Assembly (NCBI GenBank): GCA_044450785.1
Contig: JBIOJM010000228.1
Coordinates: forward strand, 1 to 16,786
Origin: JBIOJM01 sp044450785
Lineage (GTDB): Bacteria > Planctomycetota > Planctomycetia > Isosphaerales > Isosphaeraceae
DNA: 16,786 nt
Direction of reading: 5' to 3'
Positions 1 to 6,859 of this stretch are shown here, piece by piece; position 1 is the stretch's first letter, and every line of letters begins with the position of its first letter. The translations under genes were made by a program, and so were the position numbers. Under the pieces are notes generated by a model. The model ran no database searches. It worked only from the letters and a program-made list of their open reading frames with translations, and was not told the origin of the DNA.

Positions 1-390
1 CGGCAGAATCACGCCAGGCAGTGCGCCCAGGTCGACCGGCCGATCGCCGGTCTGCTGACCGACCTCAAGCAGCGCGGCATGCTCGACGAGACGATCGTCG
101 TCTGGGCCACCGAGTTCGGCCGTACGCCCGGCTCGCAAGGAAAAGACGGCCGCGATCATCATCCCTACGGCTTTTCGATCTGGATGGCCGGCGGCGGCAT
201 CAAGGGGGGCGTCGCCCACGGCGCGACCGACGAGATCGGCTATCACGCCATCGAGCACCGCCATTACGTCACCGACGTCCACGCCACCGTTTTGCACCAG
301 CTCGGCCTCGACCCGCGCCGGCTCGAAGTCCCCGGCCACAAGCGGCTGGAAATCGATTTCGGCAAACCGATTCGAGAGATCATCGCGTAA
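1..390 (+). CDS. DUF1501 domain-containing protein, C-terminal part
   Basis: The frame is open from the first base, so the 5' end lies outside the window; about 129 residues are visible before TAA. The sequence carries hallmarks of the DUF1501 family (alkaline phosphatase/sulfatase-like fold): HARQCAQVDRPIAGLLTDL, then LDETIVVWATEFGRTP, then GRDHHPYGFSIWMAGGGIKGG, and a C-terminal block ending in HQLGLDPRRLEVPGHKRLEI. The family is greatly expanded in planctomycetes, usually exported by the Tat pathway and often encoded beside PSCyt1/PSCyt2 (DUF1549/DUF1553) proteins. The export signal and any such partner would be upstream, outside this window. The conserved FGRTP and DHHPYGF motifs look intact. 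The enzymatic substrate of the family is not established. The next gene starts 1 base after this stop, so the two may be co-transcribed. Confidence 0.9.
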   Translation, partial: RQNHARQCAQVDRPIAGLLTDLKQRGMLDETIVVWATEFGRTPGSQGKDGRDHHPYGFSIWMAGGGIKGGVAHGATDEIGYHAIEHRHYVTDVHATVLHQLGLDPRRLEVPGHKRLEIDFGKPIREIIA

Positions 391-391
391 A

Positions 392-1456
392 ATGTTGATC
401 ATCTTCACGTGCGAAAACTGCGGCAAGCGATTTCAGGTCGACGAGCACTCCCGGGGTAAACGCGGAAGGTGCTCGCACTGCGGGCATGTCATGCGGATCC
501 CGAACACCGCAGTCGCGCCGGAAGCCCCATCCGGGCCGATAGCCGAGCCCGCGACCGCACCCGAAGAGGCTCCGTTCCGGCTCAGTCCCCCCGAGACGCG
601 GCCCGTGGTGCGTACCGAGGTGCCTGTGCCGGCTCCCGCTCCCGAACCGGCCTCGCACCATCCCGCTGGCCCGCACGGCTCCGTTTTCGCCCTGGCCGCT
701 CCTCTACCTGGCACACGGCCGCAAGTGGGCGAGCACCACGTCCATTTCGAGCTGCTCGACGATGACGCCGATCCCGCCTCGCTTCTTGCCGTTTCTCCGG
801 AAATCGCCCGCGGTCTGCGCGAGGTGGAGGAATTCGAAAAAGATCGCCGCGGGTACAGCCTCGAGGGCGATCGAGGCGGTTTCTTTTCCAGGCTGGAGAG
901 CTCGCGGCCCGCAGGCTGGTTTTACGTGAAATGGCGGGCGGGCGTCGGCTCCATGCTCAAGCTCCTTCGCTGGGTCGACAACTGGGCTTACCTCATCTCG
1001 GTCCCCTTCCTGGTGCTGATTCTCTTTGGAATCGTCGTCGCGAACCGAGGATTGGTGCATACGGGGGCGGTGGTGGTCGTTGTTGCGAATTATGGACGGT
1101 TCTGGACCGACTTGCTCGCGTTCTTCCTCCGGCCCTACAAGGATGGGCCGCTTCAGGGACTGGCGTTTCTTTTTCCGCCGTATACGTTCTATTACATGAC
1201 CGCTCACTGGGACCGGATGAAGCCGATCGTACGGCGGATCGCAACGTCTTGCATTCCGATCGTTTTGGTGGTCTTGGCCTATGCCTTCATCGCTTGGGTC
1301 AACCCCGCGACCAAGGACGTGCGGGGTGTCGGTGCCAAGATCCGGGCCGGGGAACGGGAGCTGAGGAAGGAGATCAAGAGCAATTTCAGGGAGGTCGGAA
1401 CCGAGATTCAGTCCCTCGGAAAGCCGAAGGAAGCGGCTTCCAAACCCGAACCCTGA
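392..1456 (+). CDS. Zinc-ribbon multi-pass membrane protein, function unknown
   Basis: A 354-residue protein with three parts. Residues 7-30 form a zinc ribbon with two CxxC knuckles (C7/C10 and C27/C30; CENCGKRF and RCSHCGHVMRIP), of the finger-like type common at the N terminus of planctomycete proteins. Residues about 38-110 are a low-complexity Pro/Ala/Glu-rich linker. After a short charged domain come hydrophobic stretches at about 199-218, 221-246, 259-271 and 284-303, then a charged, probably coiled tail rich in Lys, Arg and Glu (315-340). This suggests an inner-membrane protein with a cytoplasmic metal-binding head. No catalytic motif is recognised. The ATG lies 1 base after the DUF1501 stop with no strong ribosome binding site, so translation may depend on the upstream gene. 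I do not recognise a named family for the membrane part. Confidence 0.75.
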   Translation: MLIIFTCENCGKRFQVDEHSRGKRGRCSHCGHVMRIPNTAVAPEAPSGPIAEPATAPEEAPFRLSPPETRPVVRTEVPVPAPAPEPASHHPAGPHGSVFALAAPLPGTRPQVGEHHVHFELLDDDADPASLLAVSPEIARGLREVEEFEKDRRGYSLEGDRGGFFSRLESSRPAGWFYVKWRAGVGSMLKLLRWVDNWAYLISVPFLVLILFGIVVANRGLVHTGAVVVVVANYGRFWTDLLAFFLRPYKDGPLQGLAFLFPPYTFYYMTAHWDRMKPIVRRIATSCIPIVLVVLAYAFIAWVNPATKDVRGVGAKIRAGERELRKEIKSNFREVGTEIQSLGKPKEAASKPEP

Positions 1457-1519
1457 AAACCCGACGGCAAACGCGCTGCTTCCCGCCAGACGGCTGAGCA
1501 AAATCACTGCGCCGGCGGT

Positions 1520-1525
1520 TACAAT
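1520..1525 (+). promoter_or_regulatory. Possible -10 element (TACAAT)
   Basis: The 168-base gap between the zinc-ribbon gene and the KHE1-like gene contains GGTTACAATG, with a good -10 match (TACAAT). A TAGAAT occurs upstream of the gene at 3787 (3740-3745) and another upstream of 13047. No convincing -35 is seen at 16-18 bases. If real, transcription would start near 1532 and leave a leader of about 90 bases. Confidence 0.25.
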
Positions 1526-1624
1526 GAAACCAAGAACGAGTTGCATCGCCGCGCTGCGGGCGGAGCGCATGTCGAGCGCGCGGGGTGGAGCAGCCATGCA
1601 ACTGGAGGACGACCAGGCTGAGCC

Positions 1625-2371
1625 GTGAAGATTTACTTGCTGTTGATTAGCCGCGAGCGGTTTTTCCTTTACTCGGATGAGTCGGAGTCGTCCCACGATG
1701 AGGGTGAAGGTGACGATTCAGCCTCGACGGCGCGGCCGGGTCTGCGCGGCTGGTTTCACGCCCGCTACTCGAGGTTCAAGTCGGCCTGGCAACACGCGGA
1801 TTCCGGCGCCATGCTCTGGATGCGCCGGGCGTGGGATTGGCTGCACTCGTTCGCCCACCCAGACGAAGCGATGCTGGCGCGGCTGCGGTCGGCCCGCCGC
1901 ATCGATCTACATCATCCCGCGGCGCGAACTCGAGACGAAGTCAGCGCCACCTGGCAGGGCTACCTCACCCAGCAGTGGAGGCGCCATCTGATCTGGGTGA
2001 GCTTGAACGGGGTGATTGCGCCCTTTGCGTTCTTACTCTTTATCTTGCCTGGTCCCAACTTGATCGGTTACTGGTTCGCTTACCGGGCAATCCATCACTT
2101 TCTGGTCGTTTGGGGGATCCGGCGGGTGCGGCGGAACGTGATCCCTACTGAGCTGCATCCCGTGGCGGCGCTCGATTTACCGATCGAGCGCGACGACCAG
2201 GGGAAGCCGAGCCACGCCGCGCTCAAGGGCGCGGCAACGCGGCTCGACGAGCACGTGGCCTGGCACGATTCAGCCTACCGGACTGACGGGGCGGGCCGGC
2301 CCCCGGTCACGACGACATCGACCGAGCCCCGACCCATTCCTGACCAGCCCGAAACGACTCGAGACGTTTGA
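1625..2371 (+). CDS. KHE1-like (mitochondrial K+/H+ exchange-related) family protein
   Basis: A 248-residue protein whose layout matches the Mit_KHE1 family (Pfam PF10173): an N-terminal strand MKIYLLLISRERFFLYS, a variable acidic stretch, a basic amphipathic middle, and a C-terminal hydrophobic segment (about 121-163) with the signature LPGPNLIGYWFAYRAIHH at 141-158. In fungi the family is linked to K+/H+ exchange across the mitochondrial inner membrane; that function is known for the eukaryotic members and only inferred here. The GTG start is fixed by an in-frame TGA at 1619-1621 and by the family-like first residues; a GGAGGA lies 15 bases upstream, somewhat far. The stop overlaps the TTG codon at 2368, and the next gene's likely ATG is 2 bases beyond the stop, so the two genes are probably co-translated. 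The family call comes from motif memory, without an alignment. Confidence 0.6.
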   Translation: MKIYLLLISRERFFLYSDESESSHDEGEGDDSASTARPGLRGWFHARYSRFKSAWQHADSGAMLWMRRAWDWLHSFAHPDEAMLARLRSARRIDLHHPAARTRDEVSATWQGYLTQQWRRHLIWVSLNGVIAPFAFLLFILPGPNLIGYWFAYRAIHHFLVVWGIRRVRRNVIPTELHPVAALDLPIERDDQGKPSHAALKGAATRLDEHVAWHDSAYRTDGAGRPPVTTTSTEPRPIPDQPETTRDV

Positions 2372-2373
2372 CC

Positions 2374-3168
2374 ATGCGCCTGCTGAGCTACAACATTCAT
2401 AAGGGGATCGGCGGTCGCGATCGCCGCTATCGCCTCGAGCGGATCATCCAGGTCATCGAGGCCGAGAATCCGGATTTCATCTGCTTGCAGGAAGTCGATC
2501 GCCACGTGGCGCGGTCGCATCACGATGACCAGCCTGAGAAGCTGCGTCAGGCGTTGCGGGCGACGGCCCACCTCTTTCAGCTCAACGTGCGGTTCAAGAT
2601 CGGCGGGTACGGAAACCTGGTGCTGTCCCGCTGGCCATTCCGCAACTGCCACCAGATCTCGCTCCGCCGCAAGCGCAGAAAGCCGCGCGGCGCGCAGATG
2701 GCGGTCGTCGAGACGCCCGAGGGGCTCGTTCACCTGGTGCACTGGCATCTTGGCCTGGCCGAGCGCGAGCGGCACTGGCAAGCGCGGCACTTGCTCGAGC
2801 ACGCCCTCTTCCGAGAGTCGGCTCACCTGCCGACCCTGATCGTCGGCGACTTCAACGACTGGCTCAACACGCTGGCCAGAGGTCCCTTTGCGGCCCACGG
2901 CTTCGTGCAGGTCACGGCGCCGCGTTCCCGGTTCCGTTCCTTCCCGGCCTACTGGCCCGTCGCTTCGCTCGACAAGGCTTTCGTCCACGGCCCATGCGAG
3001 ATTCGCCACGCCCGAATCGTGCACTCGCGGCTGGCGCGCGACGCCTCCGACCATCTGCCCCTGATTGTCGACTTTCATGTGAACCATTCGATGACCCGAC
3101 TCAAGCCGGTGCTGGAAAAACGCAGAATCATCTCGCGGCTTGCTCTCAGACGACTCTTCCGAAAGTGA
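2374..3168 (+). CDS. YbhP-like endonuclease/exonuclease/phosphatase family protein
   Basis: A 264-residue metal-dependent phosphodiesterase of the EEP superfamily. All expected active-site blocks are present: N7 in SYNIHKG, E40 in ICLQEVD, H125 in HWHLGL, D159 and N161 in VGDFNDW, D200 in SLDKAF, and D226/H227 in SDHLPL. The GYGNLVLSRWPF block, the FPAYWP segment and the overall length resemble Escherichia coli YbhP, whose gene sits beside clsB and ybhN. There is no signal peptide. The ATG at 2374 is preferred over the in-frame TTG at 2368, and it starts 2 bases after the KHE1-like stop. The last 28 residues, beyond the usual end of the fold, are strongly basic (KRRIISRLALRRLFRK) and could bind membrane or nucleic acid. 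The substrate (nucleic acid, phospholipid or inositol phosphate) cannot be read from the sequence. Confidence 0.85.
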   Translation: MRLLSYNIHKGIGGRDRRYRLERIIQVIEAENPDFICLQEVDRHVARSHHDDQPEKLRQALRATAHLFQLNVRFKIGGYGNLVLSRWPFRNCHQISLRRKRRKPRGAQMAVVETPEGLVHLVHWHLGLAERERHWQARHLLEHALFRESAHLPTLIVGDFNDWLNTLARGPFAAHGFVQVTAPRSRFRSFPAYWPVASLDKAFVHGPCEIRHARIVHSRLARDASDHLPLIVDFHVNHSMTRLKPVLEKRRIISRLALRRLFRK

Positions 3169-3285
3169 GAGAGAGCGCTGGAGACACTCCTCTCGTTCAA
3201 ACGAGATGCCGCTCAGGGAGCGACCGATCGCGTCCGCCGAGTCGAGCAAGTCCACCAGGTAAAGGTCATCCGTTCTCTGCGACAT
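3169..3285 (-). pseudogene. HepT-like HEPN toxin, truncated N-terminal remnant
   Basis: The frame opens with MSQRTDDLYLVDLLDSADAI followed by GRSLSGISFEREE, which reads like the first helix and turn of HepT/DUF86 proteins (typical pattern: RT-x-LYL-x-DILEAI...Y-x-x-GLSFE). After about residue 33 the resemblance stops. The frame stays open but runs antisense through the whole EEP gene and past it to 2275, which is a GC artefact. The catalytic R-x4-6-H region and the rest of the roughly 115-residue HEPN fold are missing, so a working toxin is unlikely. The start overlaps the end of the nucleotidyltransferase gene by 20 bases, the usual MntA-HepT order and spacing. The breakpoint appears to lie near 3190. 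Confidence 0.6.
3191..3206. repeat. Perfect hairpin after the EEP gene
   Basis: TCTCGT-TCAA-ACGAGA forms a perfect 6-bp stem with a 4-base loop, 22 bases after the EEP stop. No T-run follows on either strand, so it is not a standard intrinsic terminator. On the minus strand it falls within the SFER codons of the HepT remnant, so it may be a coincidence of coding sequence. Confidence 0.35.
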
Positions 3286-3598
3286 AGACGTGCTGCGCCT
3301 CGGCGAGGACTCGGTCGCGGATGACCCACTTGAGCATCGGCTTGGGGACGAGATCCACCTTTCGGTCGAGCAGGCAGGACAACTCGCTTTCGAGTCCGCT
3401 TATTTTCCCCATCCACGGCCCGTAATCGTCGTTGTCGAACACGGCCAGAAAATCAATGTCGCTCTCGGGGCCGAAATCGCCCCGCAGGAACGACCCGAAG
3501 ATGGCCAGCTCCACAACTCCGTACTTTCGGCAGAGGTCGGCTATTCGATCGCCCGGTAGGGCAATACCGTGTCGAGTTATGGTGGCGGTGGCGCCCAT
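3266..3598 (-). CDS. MNT-type minimal nucleotidyltransferase (MntA-like antitoxin)
   Basis: A 110-residue minimal nucleotidyltransferase of the polymerase-beta superfamily. The signature GSFLRGDFGPESDID gives G35-S36-x10-D47-x-D49, and the third metal ligand is D82 in KVDLV, so the active site looks complete. In type VII toxin-antitoxin systems, MntA proteins neutralise the HEPN toxin HepT by adding AMP to a tyrosine near its active site. The expected partner follows on the same strand but is truncated, leaving this as an orphan antitoxin. The ATG at 3598 is chosen over the TTG at 3604, which lies two codons upstream in frame. Nothing recognisable precedes the gene between 3599 and 3786. Confidence 0.8.
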   Translation of the reverse strand: MGATATITRHGIALPGDRIADLCRKYGVVELAIFGSFLRGDFGPESDIDFLAVFDNDDYGPWMGKISGLESELSCLLDRKVDLVPKPMLKWVIRDRVLAEAQHVYVAENG

Positions 3599-3786
3599 AG
3601 TCAAGCCCCTGCGTGGCCGTCATCAGGCCGAATGCAGCGCGGATCAACTCCTCTGCATCATGATACGGATCCTTGAACTCCACGAAAACCCTGCGCCTGA
3701 CAACGCTGCCCGTGCTTCCCCCCGATCGTCGGCATGGATTAGAATCATTGTTGGGGCGGGCTTGTTTTCAATGGAAGGGTTTGACC

Positions 3787-4032
3787 ATGACTCGAGAACC
3801 GTTTCCTCCGCGGGTCGGGACGATTCCGCCGTCGGGCTTGGGACCGGACGGGAAGATCGTCCCCATGACTGACGACGAACGCCGGGCCTGGTGCGAGGCG
3901 GCGCGGCAGCGTCTCGCCGAGATTGCCCAGATGACTGACGATGAGGGGGAACCTCCCGATGCGATGGAACAGATGATGCGAGGGATTGACGAACACCGTC
4001 CGCACCGTCCCCTGTTCAAGGGGATGTATTGA
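3787..4032 (+). CDS. Small protein upstream of the PIN gene, candidate antitoxin
   Basis: An 81-residue acidic protein with a Pro-rich, disordered-looking N terminus (PPRVGTIPPSGLGPDG), a central helix (MTDDERRAWCEAARQRLAEI), and an acidic segment leading to the tail MRGIDEHRPHRPLFKGMY. The Arg/Pro/Phe-rich tail resembles the toxin-binding tails of small antitoxins, but no named DNA-binding fold (AbrB, RHH, Phd) is recognisable. GGAAGGG at 3773-3779 sits 7 bases before the ATG; longer in-frame starts from 3673 lack comparable support and read low-complexity sequence. A TAGAAT at 3740-3745 could be its -10 element. The stop is 3 bases before the PIN-domain gene, which is the main reason for calling it an antitoxin. 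Confidence 0.65.
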   Translation: MTREPFPPRVGTIPPSGLGPDGKIVPMTDDERRAWCEAARQRLAEIAQMTDDEGEPPDAMEQMMRGIDEHRPHRPLFKGMY

Positions 4033-4035
4033 GAG

Positions 4036-4494
4036 ATGGTCGAGTACATCCTGCTCGACTCGTCGCCGCTCGGTCTGGCATGTGGCAATCCGCGCCGCTC
4101 CGAGACGGTCCGAAGCCTGAACTGGCTCGATGGCCTCTTGGCCCGTGGCGTGGTGGTCTTCGTACCCGAAGTCGCCGATTACGAAGTGCGTAGGGAGCTG
4201 ACTCGCATCGGCGCAACCCCTTCGCTGATTCGACTCGACGCCTTGGTAACCAACTGCGGCCTGCGGTATGCCCCGATCACGACGCCTCAGATGCGCCAAG
4301 CCTCGCTGTTCTGGGCCGACGCTCGCAATCGAGGCCTTCCGACCGCCTCCCCGGACGCACTTGACGCCGACGTCATCCTGGCGGCGTGCGCTGCCACGAT
4401 CGGTCAACCGGGTGATCAAGTCATCGTCGCGACCCGGAATGTTGGACATCTCGCACGCTATTGCGACGCCCGGTTGTGGACCTCGATCACTTGA
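4036..4494 (+). CDS. PIN-domain protein, candidate VapC-like toxin
   Basis: A 152-residue PIN-like protein. Acidic residues appear in the expected order: D8 in YILLDSSPLG, E45 or E50 in VPEVADYEVRREL, D110 and D112 in DALDADVILAA, then the VATRNVGHLARY block (N135, H138), which corresponds to the T-x-N-x-x-D/H end of PIN nucleases. PIN toxins cleave RNA, often tRNA or rRNA, and are silenced by a protein encoded just upstream. The adjacent 81-residue gene fits that role. The protein is slightly longer than a typical VapC (about 130 residues), and the first acidic motif is followed by SSPLGLACGNP instead of the usual D-T-S/N-V, so it may be a divergent PIN subgroup. Its activity is not shown. 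Confidence 0.75.
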   Translation: MVEYILLDSSPLGLACGNPRRSETVRSLNWLDGLLARGVVVFVPEVADYEVRRELTRIGATPSLIRLDALVTNCGLRYAPITTPQMRQASLFWADARNRGLPTASPDALDADVILAACAATIGQPGDQVIVATRNVGHLARYCDARLWTSIT

Positions 4495-4517
4495 GCCGTG
4501 AGAAGCCCTCATCCCGA

Positions 4518-5288
4518 TCAACGAGCCGTATATCCCCCATCGACCATGAGGTGGGCTCCCGTGATGAACGACGCATCTCCGGAGGCCAGGAACAGGATGG
4601 CATGCGCGATCTCGCGGGGCTCGGCGCAGCGCTGAAGCAGTTGAGCGCCTGCCCACTGGGGATGAACGGCGGCGGCCGCGCGGTCGAGCCCCATCGCCAG
4701 GGCCTGTCGCTCGACGACCTGCGTCCAGACGACGCCAGGGCAGACGGAGTTGACACGGATGTTATGTGGTGCCAGGTCCATGGCCATGCACCGCGTCATG
4801 CCGAGGATGGCCGCCTTGGTCGTGTTGTAGGTGACGTAATTCGGCTGAGCGATGAACGACGAGATCGAGGCGAGGTTGACGATCGCGCCGCCGCCGGCCT
4901 GGCGGATCGCCGGCACGACATGCTTGGCGACCAGGGCCGGTCCCATGACGTTGATGTCCAGCATCGGCCGCCACTCCTCCGGCGTCGCGTCGATCCCGCG
5001 GAGGATGAAGATCGCCGCATTGTTGACCAGAATGTGGATCGCACCGAAGGCAGCGACGGCCTCGGCCGCCATGCGCGCGACGCTCGTCTCGTCGGCCACG
5101 TCGGTGTGCACGAAGAGCGCTCGCCCACCAGCCTCCTTGATCCGCTCGACCGCGTCGCGGCCGCTCGACTCGTCGCGCTCGGCGATCACGACGGCAGCCC
5201 CCTCCTCGGCAAACAGTTCGGCGGTGGCGCGGCCGATCCCCGCGCCCGCGCCCGTGATGACGGCGACTTTCGCCGGCAATCGATTCAT
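4518..5288 (-). CDS. SDR family NAD(P)-dependent oxidoreductase
   Basis: A 256-residue classical short-chain dehydrogenase. The cofactor motif TGAGAGIG is at 12-19, NNAA is at 89-92, and the catalytic tetrad reads N113, S141, Y154 and K158 (YNTTK). The C terminus DGGYTAR is the usual end of this family. Acidic E37 in the IAERDE stretch after the second strand favours NAD over NADP. The substrate cannot be predicted. The ATG at 5288 is preceded by GAGGAAA 5 bases upstream; the open frame extends to 5756, but that upstream part runs antisense through the glycosyltransferase gene and is not coding. The gene is divergent from the GT39-like gene and convergent with the PIN gene, with only 23 bases between their stops. 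It appears to be a single-gene unit. Confidence 0.92.
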   Translation of the reverse strand: MNRLPAKVAVITGAGAGIGRATAELFAEEGAAVVIAERDESSGRDAVERIKEAGGRALFVHTDVADETSVARMAAEAVAAFGAIHILVNNAAIFILRGIDATPEEWRPMLDINVMGPALVAKHVVPAIRQAGGGAIVNLASISSFIAQPNYVTYNTTKAAILGMTRCMAMDLAPHNIRVNSVCPGVVWTQVVERQALAMGLDRAAAAVHPQWAGAQLLQRCAEPREIAHAILFLASGDASFITGAHLMVDGGYTAR

Positions 5289-5305
5289 GACAATTTCCTC
5301 GCCCC

Positions 5306-5330
5306 TTGACTCACACGACTCTGGTGTCAA
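5306..5330. promoter_or_regulatory. Imperfect palindrome between divergent genes, possible operator
   Basis: A 25-base imperfect palindrome, TTGAC at one end and GTCAA at the other, with a further C-G pair inside (6 of the outer 7 positions pair). It lies between the SDR start and the glycosyltransferase start. The left arm could also serve as a -35 (TTGACT) for the plus-strand gene, but no good -10 follows. Site size and location would suit a dimeric regulator; no regulator gene is adjacent. Confidence 0.25.
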
Positions 5331-5355
5331 TGCAACGGAGCGATTATGACTCAAC

Positions 5356-5365
5356 AGGGAGGGAG
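5356..5365 (+). promoter_or_regulatory. Ribosome binding site fixing the GT39-like start
   Basis: AGGGAGGGAG ends 7 bases before the ATG at 5373. The earlier in-frame ATG at 5346 has no comparable site, so 5373 is the likely start and the protein begins MVDPRE. Confidence 0.6.
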
Positions 5366-5372
5366 TTGCACC

Positions 5373-6839
5373 ATGGTTGATCCGCGCGAAACCCCGACCG
5401 TTCCCGAACCCACCCACGGCGGGCGACAGCCACCATGGTGGTGCAACGTTCGGGCGCTGCATCTGGCCTCGATCGTGCTGGTCGCCGCGGGATTGCGGCT
5501 CTCTAGCCTGGACAGCACGAGTCTCTGGTATGACGAAGTCGTCACGATGCGAGTCGCGCGCGCGGCCAGCCCCACCGCATTGCTCTCGCGGCTCGACCAG
5601 ATCGACGGGACCCGTGCGCCCCTGCACCCGCTGGTGTTGCAAGCCTGGTTGCGGGTCATTGGAGCCTCGGACTTGGCCGGCCGATCCTTCAGCGCCCTTT
5701 GCGGTCTTCTCACCCTGGTGGTGATCTACCGACTCGGCTGCCAGACGTTCGACCAAGCCACGGCGCGGTGGGCCGCGTGGCTGGCCGCGGTGTGCCCGCC
5801 ACTCGTCTATTACGCGCGGGAAGCGCGGATGTATGCGTGGCTGACCCTGTTGACCTGCATTTCCTGGCTCGTCTTCATCTCATTCCGCCGCGGGGCCAAA
5901 CCGGCTCATTGCCTCGTCTACTGGCTGCTCCTGACCTCCTTGGTCTACAGCCATCCGCTGGGTCTGTTCATGGTTGCGGCGCACGGGCTTGCCTTCGTCC
6001 TGGTCCGGTCCTCCCTCAAGCTGTCGGTGAGGGCGTGGCTCTTGATCCAGCTCGCCGTGATCCTGGCAATCACCCCTTGGCTCGGCCGGTACATGGACCA
6101 CGGGACGGATTATCCCATGCCGCGCTATTCGATCCGATTCCTGCTGGCCGTTCCGATCGAGTACGTCGGTGGAAACGCGATCGTTCTCGTCATCTGCATG
6201 GCGATCATCGCCATCGGCCTGCTCTCCTGGCGACCGATCGGTCTCGAGCGCCGGCCGGCGATCGCCGGCGCGACCGAGAATCTGATCCTCATCACCTGGA
6301 CGGCGACGCCGCCTGTATTGATGTATCTGTATTCCTACCTGTTCCAGCCGATCTTTGGGCCGCCGCGCTATCACCTCTTCATCGCACCGGCATATTTGAT
6401 CCTCCTGGCGCACGGCCTGAGCAAGCTCCCCCGGATTGTCCGCTGGCCGGCCGCGGCGGGAGGGCTGGTTGTTTCGCTCTCACTCATCCGCGCTGATGTA
6501 TACAGCCAAGTCGTCAAGGCCGACTGGCGCGGCCTGGCCGGCTGGCTGAGCCGGCAGGAGCAGTCGACGGACGCTCCAGGGCCCCGCCAACCGATCACCG
6601 TCGTGATCCATCCGAGTGATCCCCATTTCCGTCGCGAGCAGCTCGAAGCCGCCCGGTACTATCTCAGTCCCCGGTTTCGCGTGGTCGTAATCGGCGACTC
6701 CGCGGAGCCCGCGGCGACCGAGCCGGCGACGACTTACGACATCGACTGCCTCACGAAACCGAATCGTCAACCGGACCCGAAGGTCAAGGCGTTTTATGGG
6801 ATCGCCGCGCGAAAAAGAAGCCCAAGCAGTTATAACTAA
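5373..6839 (+). CDS. GT39-like (PMT_2/ArnT-type) membrane glycosyltransferase
   Basis: A 488-residue polytopic membrane protein with the layout of GT-C enzymes that use polyprenyl- or dolichyl-phosphate sugars. After a Pro-rich cytoplasmic start and the first membrane segment (about 30-42), the acidic pair D54-E55 in SLWYDEVVTM occupies the place of the catalytic/metal-binding loop. YYAREARMYAWL at about 146-157 is the conserved second block of this family. About ten more hydrophobic segments follow to about residue 370, then a soluble C-terminal domain (390-488) probably on the periplasmic side. It would transfer a sugar from a lipid carrier to a protein, lipid or glycan; the acceptor is unknown. 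The gene stands alone, divergent from the SDR gene and convergent with the cytochrome-type dehydrogenase gene. Confidence 0.85.
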   Translation: MVDPRETPTVPEPTHGGRQPPWWCNVRALHLASIVLVAAGLRLSSLDSTSLWYDEVVTMRVARAASPTALLSRLDQIDGTRAPLHPLVLQAWLRVIGASDLAGRSFSALCGLLTLVVIYRLGCQTFDQATARWAAWLAAVCPPLVYYAREARMYAWLTLLTCISWLVFISFRRGAKPAHCLVYWLLLTSLVYSHPLGLFMVAAHGLAFVLVRSSLKLSVRAWLLIQLAVILAITPWLGRYMDHGTDYPMPRYSIRFLLAVPIEYVGGNAIVLVICMAIIAIGLLSWRPIGLERRPAIAGATENLILITWTATPPVLMYLYSYLFQPIFGPPRYHLFIAPAYLILLAHGLSKLPRIVRWPAAAGGLVVSLSLIRADVYSQVVKADWRGLAGWLSRQEQSTDAPGPRQPITVVIHPSDPHFRREQLEAARYYLSPRFRVVVIGDSAEPAATEPATTYDIDCLTKPNRQPDPKVKAFYGIAARKRSPSSYN

Positions 6840-6858
6840 CTAATTGATTGAAGCAATC
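6829..6858. terminator. Short hairpins in the convergent gap, weak terminator candidate
   Basis: The 20 bases between the two convergent stops and their flanks are AT-rich compared with the rest of the window. They hold a perfect palindrome GTTATAAC (6829-6836) and a 5-bp stem GATTG-AAG-CAATC (6846-6858). Neither is followed by a long T-run, so the terminator role is only suggested by position. Confidence 0.25.
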
Positions 6859-6859
6859 G

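Noticed and set aside
1524..1628. 34-codon small frame whose TGA overlaps the GTG of the KHE1-like gene
   Set aside because: The GTGA overlap is suggestive, but its ATG falls inside the possible -10 element TACAATG, it has no ribosome binding site, and the peptide has no recognisable features.
704..1696. 330-codon minus-strand open frame
   Set aside because: Antisense to the zinc-ribbon membrane protein; no domain, low-complexity composition typical of GC-rich shadow frames.
2275..3285. 336-codon minus-strand open frame covering the EEP gene
   Set aside because: Only the first 33-39 codons resemble a real protein (HepT). The rest is antisense to a gene with a complete EEP active site.
3453..3683. 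76-codon minus-strand frame starting MEFKDPYHDAEEL
   Set aside because: The first 25 residues look protein-like, but the frame then runs out of phase through the nucleotidyltransferase gene; no family recognised and no clear ribosome binding site.
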